A DNA stretch of 64,000 bases from Agapetus fuscipes (taxonomy: Eukaryota > Arthropoda > Insecta > Trichoptera > Glossosomatidae). The notes below the pieces were generated by a model. It had not been told where the DNA came from and made no database searches. It saw nothing but the letters and a program-made list of their open reading frames with translations. Shown here piece after piece: positions 1 to 9,146 of this stretch; position 1 is the stretch's first letter; every line of letters starts with the position of its first letter. The DNA is taken from assembly GCA_951799405.1 (NCBI GenBank), contig OX637343.1, positions 4,712,001 through 4,776,000 of the forward strand, read 5' to 3'. Made by a program: the position numbers and the translations under genes.

Positions 1-132
1 GACATTACCTTAAACTTGTGCCATTTGAAAAATAATACTGTTAGCAATGATAAAAACATACAATCATTAGAAGAATTAATGGATCTAAGTAAAAAATATA
101 CAACTGACAACATATTCGAATACATACCTTAA
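1..132 (+). CDS. Possible 3' end of an unrecognised coding exon
   Basis: Frame 1 is open from the window edge for 43 codons and stops with TAA at 130-132. The peptide is polar and ends in ...IFEYIP. I recognise no family. It could be the end of a host or transposon protein whose body lies outside the window, or a chance open frame; 43 codons in AT-rich DNA is only mildly unusual. Confidence 0.2.
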   Translation, partial: DITLNLCHLKNNTVSNDKNIQSLEELMDLSKKYTTDNIFEYIP

Positions 133-795
133 TAATGCCAAGCTAACTTCCACTCAAAACACACACGACAAATTCCCGAGTCTGATGTAAACGTTCTCAA
201 AAGAAAATGAAGGTATCGAATGAGTTTTTTTGTGTTGTCCACACTACATCAAAGAGTTACCATACGTGAACAAATACTTAAGATTGCAAGGTTTTTGTCA
301 GTTCCAATGGAATTGGTAACATACTAAAAGAAAAATTTCGGAGCCAAAAATGGAGACAACCCTTAGCAATCAATATTTCGTATTTAAATAAGTAAATATT
401 ATTGTGGCTAGTACAGAAAATGAAAGATACGTTACTAAGGTATATGCAAAAATACTCAACTTTAAAAACGTTTGACTATTTTGATCGTATCATGCCATCA
501 AAGGGTCAAAAACGGGTTGCGGACATGTAAAATTTGTATGGGAATGGAAAAAAGGCGTTTTTGTTTTATTTTTTAATTACATCGCCACTTAATGATTTTT
601 GCAGTTTTTTTTTGTATTTCGATACGCTTTTTATTTACTTTACTCTGATAATTTTAGAATTCAGTAGAGATCACCAGTTTTTATGAAAAAGCTGAAAATC
701 ATTAGGGGACACACGCACAAGACAAAAGGTACAAATTTCGACGGCGATAGGTACCCAAATACAAATAATAAACAGTCGTTATTTTTTCAAAATAT
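133..795. other. AT-rich non-coding flank of the duplication and gypsy insertion
   Basis: No coding signal is seen. The last 39 bases (from about 757) match 27436-27474 and mark the left edge of the segmental duplication. The tetramer ATAT at 792-795 is the left target-site duplication of the gypsy element. Confidence 0.6.
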
Positions 796-1314
796 TGTTA
801 CGAAATTAGGGTTCAATTGTCTTCAAATTAAAAATACACAGGTCTTCTTCAATAGTTATTTATTTTACACAGTTACAAAATTTATTTTTTACACTACTTT
901 CTCGATTATTCCACTTGGTTTTGGTTCACTGATCAGATGACTTCGATGTGTTTGTAAGTCTCTATGATACTGGCCCGCTCTGCAGGCCATTCGCACCTTT
1001 ATACTCTGTAGAGCAGTATGATCTAGAACCAAAGTTGCTAGACGGTTCCAGAGTAATTATTACTTCTCGACGCTTCACGTACTACCTAGAGATACAACCA
1101 AAATCCTACCTACAAATGTAATACAGAATTCCTATAATTATAACAAGTACCTACTTAGCCTAGAGAATTCTACACTTATACATAATTATCGATCTTACCT
1201 ACCAATACTTTTGAGGATTCTTATAACTATAACTATCCATACTTATTTCAATATTTATATTTACATAACACTATAACTACCCATACTTATTTCAATATTT
1301 ATATTTACATAACA
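796..1314 (-). repeat. 3' LTR of the gypsy element
   Basis: 519 bp, apparently identical to 7614-8132 by reading through. On the plus strand it begins TGTTACG and ends ATAACA. Its end near 1225-1314 contains two tandem copies of a roughly 45-bp AT-rich unit ending in TTTACATAACA. Confidence 0.95.
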
Positions 1315-1330
1315 CTACCCCCCACCTAGA
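1315..1330 (-). promoter_or_regulatory. Polypurine tract overlapping the pol stop codon
   Basis: On the minus strand the sequence AGGTGGGGGGTAG runs directly into the LTR. It is the plus-strand primer site and also encodes the last codons of pol (Gly-Gly-Gly-stop), so the TAG stop is the last triplet before the LTR. Confidence 0.8.
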
Positions 1331-4300
1331 CTGTTTCGTCCCGGAACAGTCTTGACTCTGTGTAGGTAGGGGCATGCTGATCCACGTCGACACCCTGTGG
1401 TCAGGAAGAAGTGGCAGTCCACGGATTTCTCCCCACTGGCTCTCGGCTGCGCTTGCTCGCAGCACACCATGACGCTGATGCCGACTCCCGAGAACACTGC
1501 TTCAATCATACTCCGGATTATCCGCCAGTCTCGATTAGCGCGGCCGCCACCCATCTTCGGTATTGCCAGACGCGCCTGCTGATCCTCCAACATGTAGTCA
1601 CGCAGCTCAACAAGGCCGTCCCACAATGCCTTGTAGTCCTCTTCCAGGTTGCTGGAATCCGGGACAACCAGGCAGTATGCTTGTTGACGCCCCTTCGGTA
1701 GTCTCAGAGCTCTTCCTTGCGGGCTGCTCGAGGGTTGCGGTTCTCCGAATTTGTATCGGAAGACCCGTGCAATTCCTCTAGACATATCTAGATCTTCCGG
1801 TACACTGAATGCCAGTGTGTGGTCCCCAGTGACCTCAAATAAGTCCTTGTGGACTTCTGTGGTCACTCCATGGCGAAACTTCTGCCCTGCCTTCGCGTTC
1901 TCCCAAAACGTCTCAAAGGCTGGTGATCTTTCGGATGCGACGCACTGTCGTACTTTTTGGGCTGGTTGGTCATCATTATCGCCTAGGTATGGTGAGAGGC
2001 GATTGTAGTGCACGATCCTTGGTTTTCCGTTTGGTCTCTTTTTTATGCGGTAGACCACATCGTTGATGCGCTCCAAGATCTCGTACGGCCCGTCCCAGGA
2101 ACGCTGAAGTTTCGGACAGTATCCTTGGCGCCTCTTGGGGTCAAAAAGCCACACCCAGTCACCAGCTTTGTACCCCATGCTGTCAGCTCTGGTGTCATAG
2201 CGCTCCTTCATTTGATCGCTGGCTTCCCCGATGTTCATGCGGACCTGATCATGGATGTCATCCAGCCTCCTGCGAAGGTCTGTCACATAGTCTTCTCCGG
2301 CTAGGTCTTCACCTGGTTTGCAGCCAAATTTGAGATCACAAGGAAGTCGCATTTCTCGCCCAAACAGTATGCTGCTGGGAGTCTTCTTCGTCGTTTCCTG
2401 AACAGCCGACCGGTAAGCCAATAAGAACAAAGGCAGATGTCGGTCCCAGTCCCGCTGATGGCTGGACACTACTTTGGCTAAGTACCTCCCCACGGTACGG
2501 TTCATCCTTTCCACCATTCCATCAGACTGTGGATGTAGCGCAGTGGTCCTGGTCTTGTAGATCCCTAGCCGCTCACACATTTGCTGGAAGATAGCAGCTT
2601 CAAAGTTCCTTCCCTGATCATAATGTAATTCCAGGGGTACGCCAAACCTGCTGATAAATTCGGTAACTAGAACTTCAGTCACGGTTACGGCCTCTTGGTT
2701 AGGGATTGAATAAGCTTCCACCCACTTGCTGAAGTAATCCATCACCACCATGATGTACTTGTTACCCTTCTCAGTTGTAGGGAATGGGCCAGCTATGTCG
2801 ATGGCAATTCTTTCAAAGGGGCTGCCAACATTGTACTGACGCATTGGTGCTCGCTTTTTCCTTTGCGGTCCATTGGCCGATGCACAGGTTACACATTTTC
2901 GGCACCAATCTTTGACGTCCTCGCTGCAGTTGATCCAGTAAAATCGCTCTTTCACTTTCTCCAGCGTTTTCTTAACGCCTAGATGTCCTCCAGAAGTTCC
3001 TCCATGAAGCAGTCCAAGGATTTCCGGTACTCGGCTCCTCGGAATGAGGGTTTGCTTCCTTCTAAGTGTGCCATCTTCCTTCTCGATCTTTCGTTTTAGA
3101 AGCCCTCCTTCTATCACTATGGATCCCCATTGAGCCCAATAAGCCTTGACAGTTGGTGATAAGGGGGCGAGTTTTTCCCAGGTTGGCCTTTTTCCTTCTC
3201 GCGCCCATTCCATCACATACTTCAAGTCCGGATCATTCAGTTGGTCTTGGGCCAATTTTTCATCTTGCCAGTCCTCATCTTCAGTGGTCGTCCTTTGGAC
3301 AATTGCTACCTTGTCCTCCATCCTGCTGCAATGTTTGCAGTCACTGGCGCATGGTCGTCTGGATAATGCATCCGCATTTCGATGAAGCGTGCCAGGTCTA
3401 TGTTCGGAGTCATAATCATACTCCTGGAGCCTTTCAATCCATCTAGCCACTTGCCCTTCTGGGTTTTTGAATTTCAGAAGCCAAACCAGTGCAGCATGAT
3501 CAGTCCGTAGTGTGAATTTTCTCCCGTACAAGTATTTGCGGAAGTGTTCCACTGATTTTATCACGGCAAGAAGCTCTCGTCTGGTCACGCAATAATTTCG
3601 TTCTGGCTTGGAAAGCACTTTACTGAAGTAACCCAGAACAGTCTCATGCCCATCCTGTATTTGGGAAAGGACACCTCCTATCCCCACATTACTAGCGTCG
3701 GTATCCAGGATGAATTTTCCATCTTTTCGTGGGTAGCTCAAGATTGGGGCACTCGTTAATCTTCCCTTAAGCTCTTCAAATGCTTGTGCGCAGGAATCAC
3801 TCCAGTGGAAGCGAGTGTTTTCTTCCGTAAGCTTGGTGAGCGGTTTTGCAATGTCCGCAAATCTTGGCACAAACCTCCTGTAATAAGTGCACAGCCCCAG
3901 GAAACTCCTAGTTTCATGTTTGTCCTTCAGCACGGGCCAGTCTCTTACTGCCTTGATTTTAGCAGGGTCAACCTCAACTCCACGTTGAGAAACTATGTGT
4001 CCCAAGTAATTTACTTGTTTCTTGAACAGGTTACACTTTTTCGGGTTGAGCTTCAGTCCAGCGTCTTGTAGTCGCCCGAAAACTTGCTCCAGATTTCTCA
4101 ACTGATGGTTGAAGTCCTTTCCTAAGATGATTATGTCATCCAAATATACAAGGCAGGTTTCCCATGACAGTCCTCGCAGCACATTCTCCATCAGCCTTTC
4201 AAACGTGGCGGGGGCATTGCATAAGCCAAATGGCATCACGGTGAACTGCCAAAGTCCAGATCCAGTCGAGAATGCAGTTTTCTCCTTATCTTTGGCTTCC

Positions 4301-5577
4301 AATTCAACTTGCCAGTAGCCACTTTTCAGGTCCAATGTGGAAAAAATGGTGCATCCTGCCAATGTATCCAAGGTGTCGTCAATCCTTGGCAGAGGGTAAC
4401 TATCCTTTTTCGTAACATCGTTGAGCAGTCTATAGTCCACACAAAATCTCGTGGTACCATCCTTCTTTTTCACCAGTACAACCGGGGATGTCCAAGGGCT
4501 ACTTGATGGTTCTATGATGCCATCCTTGCTCATGTCTTTGATGATCTTGTCGGCTTCTTCCCGCTTTGCAAAGGGTAGTCTTCTTGGAGCCTGTTTGATT
4601 GGTCTTGTTTCTCCGGTGTCTATGCTATGTCGCACTACCTTGGTTCTTCCCAGACGGCCATTAGAGTCCTCGAAAATGTTCTGGTAGCGGCAGATCAAAC
4701 TCCTCACTCTAAGTCTGTTTTCCTCGGTTAGACCTTGGGAAGCGTCGTGGACCAGGGTTTCCAATTGTGTCGATAATTTTCTTCCCTCGCATGTCATGTT
4801 TGTCATCTGTTGCACAATGGAAGTTATCCTCTCACATCTGCCCAAAACAAGACCTTCATTCATTTTAACTGGGTAGCTGTTCACATTCATGATCTTGACA
4901 GGAATGGTCTCCTGCGCGCGAATCACTGTTCTTGCCACCATGACTCCTTTGTTAACATTGTCCATGTTCTCCGGTTCTATCATACAGATTTGGTCATTTG
5001 TACTACTGGAATCCAGGCGGGCACTCACTATCATCTCGGATCGCCCCTTCACTTCGGTATTCTTGGCTAGGATCACACGTGCAGCCAGTTCTTTCCGTCT
5101 TTGCAGGATGACTTCTTCATTTTCAATTTTAATGGCACCTTTTTTTAAATTTAAGCTGCACCCAAATCTGTCCAGTATGTCCATTCCCAATATAACGTCT
5201 TCTTCAATGTTGGCCACCAACGTCCGATGATCAAAAGTGGTGCTGCCAATTTGGAAGGTGGCAATCGTCTCTCCATACACCTGTGCTGACTCTCCCGTGG
5301 CGGTGTGCAGAGACCACTTTGTTGGTGCAATCTGCTTACCTCGTGCCACTATGTCGCGTCTCAGAATTGTCCTGGTTGCTCCCGTGTCCACCAGTAGTTC
5401 ACGGGTTACTCCATCTATTATGCCATTGATAAAAATGCTGCTGGCTTTTCCTCTCACAGTTGCGACAGTAGCAGCAGATTTCAGGGCCTCTCCAGCGCGG
5501 GTCAACGGTTGCCCCTTCCCATTAACCCTTTCTAGTTTTCCGCAGCCTGTTTTCTGGGTTTCTGAGGCTTGGGACAC
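1315..5577 (-). CDS. pol: Gypsy Pol: protease, RT, RNase H, integrase, macrodomain, CCCH finger
   Basis: Open frame of 1420 codons, counted from a GTG in the gag overlap; no ATG start is evident, so a Gag-Pol fusion by -1 frameshift is likely. Visible in order: aspartic protease DTGA (64-67); RT with YLDD (478-481); RNase H acidic residues in LDTDAS (about 624-629); integrase zinc region with H858, H865, C895 and C898; DDE triad D927, D987, E1023 with canonical D-35-E spacing; GPY-type module near 1140. The C-terminal ~185 residues are unusual. Residues 1245-1375 resemble the TARG1/OARD1 macrodomain (blocks MSRGIARVF..KFG and AIPKMGGG), and 1388-1406 is a C-x7-C-x5-C-x3-H finger. Acts in the cytoplasmic particle and nucleus during reverse transcription and integration. 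No frame breaks seen. Confidence 0.95.
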   Translation of the reverse strand: MSQASETQKTGCGKLERVNGKGQPLTRAGEALKSAATVATVRGKASSIFINGIIDGVTRELLVDTGATRTILRRDIVARGKQIAPTKWSLHTATGESAQVYGETIATFQIGSTTFDHRTLVANIEEDVILGMDILDRFGCSLNLKKGAIKIENEEVILQRRKELAARVILAKNTEVKGRSEMIVSARLDSSSTNDQICMIEPENMDNVNKGVMVARTVIRAQETIPVKIMNVNSYPVKMNEGLVLGRCERITSIVQQMTNMTCEGRKLSTQLETLVHDASQGLTEENRLRVRSLICRYQNIFEDSNGRLGRTKVVRHSIDTGETRPIKQAPRRLPFAKREEADKIIKDMSKDGIIEPSSSPWTSPVVLVKKKDGTTRFCVDYRLLNDVTKKDSYPLPRIDDTLDTLAGCTIFSTLDLKSGYWQVELEAKDKEKTAFSTGSGLWQFTVMPFGLCNAPATFERLMENVLRGLSWETCLVYLDDIIILGKDFNHQLRNLEQVFGRLQDAGLKLNPKKCNLFKKQVNYLGHIVSQRGVEVDPAKIKAVRDWPVLKDKHETRSFLGLCTYYRRFVPRFADIAKPLTKLTEENTRFHWSDSCAQAFEELKGRLTSAPILSYPRKDGKFILDTDASNVGIGGVLSQIQDGHETVLGYFSKVLSKPERNYCVTRRELLAVIKSVEHFRKYLYGRKFTLRTDHAALVWLLKFKNPEGQVARWIERLQEYDYDSEHRPGTLHRNADALSRRPCASDCKHCSRMEDKVAIVQRTTTEDEDWQDEKLAQDQLNDPDLKYVMEWAREGKRPTWEKLAPLSPTVKAYWAQWGSIVIEGGLLKRKIEKEDGTLRRKQTLIPRSRVPEILGLLHGGTSGGHLGVKKTLEKVKERFYWINCSEDVKDWCRKCVTCASANGPQRKKRAPMRQYNVGSPFERIAIDIAGPFPTTEKGNKYIMVVMDYFSKWVEAYSIPNQEAVTVTEVLVTEFISRFGVPLELHYDQGRNFEAAIFQQMCERLGIYKTRTTALHPQSDGMVERMNRTVGRYLAKVVSSHQRDWDRHLPLFLLAYRSAVQETTKKTPSSILFGREMRLPCDLKFGCKPGEDLAGEDYVTDLRRRLDDIHDQVRMNIGEASDQMKERYDTRADSMGYKAGDWVWLFDPKRRQGYCPKLQRSWDGPYEILERINDVVYRIKKRPNGKPRIVHYNRLSPYLGDNDDQPAQKVRQCVASERSPAFETFWENAKAGQKFRHGVTTEVHKDLFEVTGDHTLAFSVPEDLDMSRGIARVFRYKFGEPQPSSSPQGRALRLPKGRQQAYCLVVPDSSNLEEDYKALWDGLVELRDYMLEDQQARLAIPKMGGGRANRDWRIIRSMIEAVFSGVGISVMVCCEQAQPRASGEKSVDCHFFLTTGCRRGSACPYLHRVKTVPGRNSLGGG
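1360..1416 (-). other. CCCH zinc finger near the end of Pol
   Basis: Cys1388-x7-Cys1396-x5-Cys1402-x3-His1406 with the core GCRRGSACPYLH. This is close to the C-x8-C-x5-C-x3-H RNA-binding finger type and follows the macrodomain by about a dozen residues. Binding RNA, for example the element's own transcript, is an inference. Confidence 0.75.
1453..1845 (-). other. Macrodomain-like region at the Pol C-terminus
   Basis: About 130 residues after integrase. The pattern TGD..LAF, D-x-x-MSRGIA-x-x-F-x-x-KFG, a central AYCLV strand, an N-L-E-x-x-x-x-AL helix, an IPKMGGG loop and a W-x-x-I..MI-x-x-VF helix follows the TARG1/OARD1 ADP-ribosyl-acylesterase layout in order. From memory of that family, its catalytic Lys and Asp are not obviously kept: the loop reads GGGRANRDW rather than GxGLDRLxW. 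A binding module or diverged enzyme is therefore more likely than an active hydrolase. Confidence 0.7.
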
Positions 5578-6944
5578 TTAGTGCTAAGGTGGCCCAGCTG
5601 TCCGCAGTTCCAGCAGCGTGGGTCTCGTCTTCGAGGTCTCAGACGTTCCAGCACTTTTTCAATTAACTCTTCGGTTGTTGGTAGCTTGACTTCCTCTGCC
5701 TCGACTGCACGAACCCTGGCGTGGCCCCTGATGGACTGTTTGACAGCCTCAAACTCGAGAGCTTGGCTTAGCGCCTCGTTCAACGCCTTGGGGTGGGCCA
5801 GTTTTACGGCTTGCTGCGTCTCCCATTCCCGCAACCCGTTCAGGAACTTATCCACTGCCAAGCTCTCACAGATGTCGTCGGAGGCTGTCGGGTAAGCGTC
5901 TCGTACCAGGCGGGCGATGTCCATCTCAAACTCCTGGAGGCTCTCGTTGGGCTTCTGCACCCTTGTGTTCAGCTGTGACTTGTACAGCTGCTCCAAGCAC
6001 TTGTGGCCATAGCGCATATCCAAGCGCTGCTTCAGCTGCCCAAAGTCACCACGGTTGTCCAGGGGTATGGCCTGCAGAACCCTGAGAGCGTCTCCTCGGA
6101 GCGACAGGCTGAGAACCGAAGCCTTCTTCTGCTGGCTCCAGGCTCCCATCATGGCAGCCGTCTCAAAGAGGGTCAAATACTCCTCCCACGACGTCTTCCC
6201 GTCGAAGGTCGGAAGGTTGTGCTTCGCCAGCGAAGGGTCGTCATCCCCTCTAGTGACCCTGGTTGGAGTTGAGCATCCCTGTTCGATCTCGTCGTGAAGG
6301 CCTTTGGGGGATATCCTGGTGGACTCCATCTGGCACTTGTCAGCCAGCTCGGCACGCAGACGGTCTTCCAGGTTTGACATCCGAGTCTCCATTTCCCCCT
6401 TCAGGGCCGAGAGGTTGGTTGTCATCTTCTCCTCCATTTCTCCTTTCAGGGTTGTGAGATTCTTATTGAGGTCCTCCTTCAGGGTAGTGAGGCTGTCAGC
6501 CATCTCCACCTTCAGGCTGGTCATCTTTTCCTCTAGCCCGGTCAGGTTGCTGGTCATCTTCTCCTCCAGGGTCTTGGCGTTGTCAGCCATCTTCTCCTCC
6601 AGAGTCTTGGCGTTGTCAGCCATCTTCTCCTCCAGCCCGGTCAGGTCCTCTTTCACGGTCTTGGCGTTGTCAGCCATCTTCTCCTCCAGGGTCCTGGCGT
6701 TGTCAGCCATCTCAGTCTTCAGTCCTGTCAGGTTACTGTTGATGCTGATATTTAGCTCGTCCAAGGCGCGGTCCCCTCCAGACGCCATGACAAAATATGC
6801 CGGGTCTTCGCCTGACTGTTCCAAGGCCTCTATGAGGCGTGCTTGTAAGGCTGCCTTTCCTCCTGAGGTCTCCAGGTCCCTCTCCAGAAGCTCATTTTTA
6901 AGCTCAGTGACTTTGAGGTCCTTGACGTTCACTTTAGTTGCCAT
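5532..6944 (-). CDS. gag: Gypsy Gag with SAP-like N-terminus and coiled-coil repeats
   Basis: 470 codons from an ATG at 6944-6942. Residues about 8-42 match a SAP motif (LKVTELKNELLERDLETSGG...), a fold known to bind DNA/RNA. Residues about 70-215 are heptad-like repeats of the type MADNAKTLEEK, which predict a long coiled coil. Residues about 240-410 are a retrotransposon Gag capsid-like region, and C444-x2-C447-x4-H452-x4-C457 is a CCHC knuckle. It overlaps pol by 46 nt, with pol in the -1 frame. Gag forms the particle and binds genomic RNA. The start is supported by ATG and the SAP alignment directly after it. Confidence 0.92.
   Translation of the reverse strand: MATKVNVKDLKVTELKNELLERDLETSGGKAALQARLIEALEQSGEDPAYFVMASGGDRALDELNISINSNLTGLKTEMADNARTLEEKMADNAKTVKEDLTGLEEKMADNAKTLEEKMADNAKTLEEKMTSNLTGLEEKMTSLKVEMADSLTTLKEDLNKNLTTLKGEMEEKMTTNLSALKGEMETRMSNLEDRLRAELADKCQMESTRISPKGLHDEIEQGCSTPTRVTRGDDDPSLAKHNLPTFDGKTSWEEYLTLFETAAMMGAWSQQKKASVLSLSLRGDALRVLQAIPLDNRGDFGQLKQRLDMRYGHKCLEQLYKSQLNTRVQKPNESLQEFEMDIARLVRDAYPTASDDICESLAVDKFLNGLREWETQQAVKLAHPKALNEALSQALEFEAVKQSIRGHARVRAVEAEEVKLPTTEELIEKVLERLRPRRRDPRCWNCGQLGHLSTKCPKPQKPRKQAAEN
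6540..6720 (-). repeat. 33-bp tandem repeats inside gag
   Basis: Repeated GTTGTCAGCCATCTTCTCCT-type units encode the 11-residue MADNAKTLEEK repeats of the Gag coiled coil. Near identity at the DNA level suggests recent copy-number change that keeps the frame. Confidence 0.8.
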
Positions 6945-7593
6945 TTTTTTTTCAAAATTTACGTCAAAACAAAAATATTTTCAAATTTATTTAATACAAG
7001 TTTTGAGTTTTATATATATAGCTGTTTTGAATACGTACTTTAGCAAAAATAATAGTTTGTCTGATTACACTGATTGGTAGGTACTGTCTTTTAATATTTA
7101 TTTTTAATTCACCAATATTTTTAACATAATAATGTCTGATAGTACATAATTATTTATTTCGTCTCAAGTCTTTCAAACACACAGGTAGGTACTTAATGTA
7201 CATTCACACACTTGTAAACAAAGGATAGTTATTCAAAAACTTTTTCTCGATGAATCTGGAACGTTCTTTTGTAATATTTTTCAAGATTTTTATTTATTTA
7301 TTTTATATTTTTTTTTTAATCACACACAATAATAAAAAAACTATGGTCCAATTTGATGACTTTCTCAATGCGGTAAAATAGTCATTATGTTATGTCCAGA
7401 ATTATGTTCCATATGATGTTCCAGAATTTATAAGCAACTTGCTTTTGCGTCTTTTCTTTTAACAAAAATTTATTTAAACACTTGTTTTCACAAAAGTCAG
7501 TTCACACAAAGTTCAATTTGAATAAAGTTCATTTTAACACTATTTAATTTATTTTATTTATTTTTAGACAGAAGATCTTAATTTTTCTTGACA
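6945..7593 (-). other. Gypsy 5' leader between primer-binding site and gag
   Basis: About 650 bp of AT-rich sequence without a credible ORF, expected to hold the packaging and leader functions. I see no named motif in it. Confidence 0.6.
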
Positions 7594-7611
7594 ATTCCGC
7601 ACCTGACGCCA
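7594..7611 (-). promoter_or_regulatory. tRNA primer-binding site
   Basis: Two bases inside the 5' LTR the minus strand reads TGGCGTCAGGTGCGGAAT, starting with the TGG that pairs with tRNA CCA. The complement resembles the 3' arm of a leucine-type tRNA, but the exact tRNA is not certain. Confidence 0.75.
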
Positions 7612-7613
7612 AT

Positions 7614-8132
7614 TGTTACGAAATTAGGGTTCAATTGTCTTCAAATTAAAAATACACAGGTCTTCTTCAATAGTTATTTATTTTACACAGTTACAAAATT
7701 TATTTTTTACACTACTTTCTCGATTATTCCACTTGGTTTTGGTTCACTGATCAGATGACTTCGATGTGTTTGTAAGTCTCTATGATACTGGCCCGCTCTG
7801 CAGGCCATTCGCACCTTTATACTCTGTAGAGCAGTATGATCTAGAACCAAAGTTGCTAGACGGTTCCAGAGTAATTATTACTTCTCGACGCTTCACGTAC
7901 TACCTAGAGATACAACCAAAATCCTACCTACAAATGTAATACAGAATTCCTATAATTATAACAAGTACCTACTTAGCCTAGAGAATTCTACACTTATACA
8001 TAATTATCGATCTTACCTACCAATACTTTTGAGGATTCTTATAACTATAACTATCCATACTTATTTCAATATTTATATTTACATAACACTATAACTACCC
8101 ATACTTATTTCAATATTTATATTTACATAACA
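7614..8132 (-). repeat. 5' LTR of the gypsy element
   Basis: 519 bp matching 796-1314. In the transcribed (minus) direction it is the promoter-bearing LTR. The plus-strand right flank begins with the ATAT duplication. Confidence 0.95.
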
Positions 8133-8202
8133 ATATAATTTAAAAGTTTACCCACCATACAAAGTCCTAGTTTGCATACAAAAGGGTTCAATGACCATCT
8201 AT

Positions 8203-8466
8203 AATAATCTAGATTCTAGATTTCAGAATCTAAGTTGCAAAGATATATTAAAATTAAAAACTCATATCAAATGCATGTCCACAAACAGACACGTGTAAGT
8301 TCGCGCTGAAAAACGCTGAATGCGTACTTACAAATTAAAACCACATCTCAAATGAACATAAAACCTGCAACTCTTGCCGACCTTCGTTAAAACAGGGGTG
8401 ACATTGACAAAGTGCATTATTTTTTACACTATGGGTGGTCAGCTTTATACCAACCTGTAAATCAAG
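8203..8466 (-). repeat. Short 3' module, copy A1
   Basis: Minus-strand copy of the ~250-bp module that runs from CCTTGACTTATAGGTTGG to TTGCAACTTAGATTA. The duplicated partner is 27538-27803. Confidence 0.75.
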
Positions 8467-8473
8467 GATCTTT

Positions 8474-8585
8474 CTTGTGTAATTGACGCTTTTTCCAGAG
8501 AACCCCAACCTCGCAGAGGGCTCTTGAGGTGTGATTCACACAAAACGGCGTTCACCAAATAAATCATCCAAATATTAATATTCAT
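8474..8585 (+). repeat. Type II SINE tail fragment
   Basis: Contains the segment GCAGAGGGCTCTTGAGGTGT followed by AAATAAATCATCC and an ATT-rich end. The same tail occurs at 51502-51600 (minus), 56085-56160 and 27805-27915. The tRNA head is missing. Confidence 0.6.
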
Positions 8586-8930
8586 ATTCACTCACTCAAC
8601 TACGTTAGAGAGAGTGAGGAAGTCTTTTGAGGGGCAGTGTATTCGCTTGTTTAACACGGTTCCAGGGAACATTCAAAGCCTGCCGGTGGTGCGGTTTGGG
8701 GCAGTTATAAAGAGAAGGCTGTGCTCAGGGGAATATTATACCCTTAGCGAATATTTAGAAGATAAAGCGCCTTGGGAGAAATTGCCCCAGACTGTTTCAC
8801 TGGATTGATTGATTGATTGTTATTTATTTGTTTATGATATGTGACTATGTTTGTTTTATATTTATGATTGTGACGTCAAAAAGTTATGTAATGCATACAA
8901 ATTTGAAAATAAATTATTTGATTTGATTTG
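8586..8930 (+). mobile_element. 5'-truncated LINE 3' end
   Basis: Present in duplication copy A and absent at the matching place in B (about 27918). It encodes 8614-8808, the last ~64 residues of a non-LTR RT protein (LFN..P..I..LP...F, YYTLSEYLEDK) with a TGA-rich end. The 3' end is a TTTGA repeat tail. Inserted after the duplication; probably Jockey- or CR1-like. Confidence 0.75.
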
Positions 8931-9019
8931 ATTGAAGTATTTATATGGCTATTTCCATATTGTACGAGTACACACCGCGGTGGAATAAAATTGATTTATT
9001 ATTGAAATATTATATTTTT

Positions 9020-9075
9020 ACTAGGGGCGTTGCCCCTGGCTGCTACGCAGCCCAACCCCTTAACATTTGGGGAAT
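9020..9075 (-). other. Possible Helitron-like terminus
   Basis: On the minus strand a GC hairpin (GGGGCAACGCCCC) is followed directly by TAGT in an AT-rich context, and B has the same at 28012-28065. It resembles 3' ends of insect Helitrons, but no 5' TC end or Rep/helicase was found. Confidence 0.3.
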
Positions 9076-9146
9076 GTGTATATTGCGCATAGTTTCCTCG
9101 CGTTAAAATTCTGAAAACATTAAAATAAAAACATGCAGTCTTTGTA

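Larger units (their letters stand above)
796..8132 (-). mobile_element. Complete Ty3/gypsy LTR retrotransposon with macrodomain Pol
   Basis: The 7337-bp element lies on the minus strand. It has 519-bp LTRs with TGTTA/TAACA ends, ATAT target duplications (792-795 and 8133-8136), a tRNA primer-binding site next to the 5' LTR, gag, pol and a polypurine tract next to the 3' LTR. There is no env-like ORF. Copy B of the duplication holds the matching empty site, with a single ATAT at 27471-27474. Apparently identical LTRs and intact ORFs indicate a very recent insertion, after the segmental duplication. Confidence 0.95.

Noticed and set aside
1315..1845. env-like protein at the 3' end of the gypsy element
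   Set aside because: The sequence is in the pol frame, has no signal peptide or transmembrane segment, and matches a macrodomain and zinc finger.
6304..7080. 258-residue plus-strand frame opposite gag
   Set aside because: It is the complement of the gag repeats (serine/phenylalanine-rich) and has no family resemblance.
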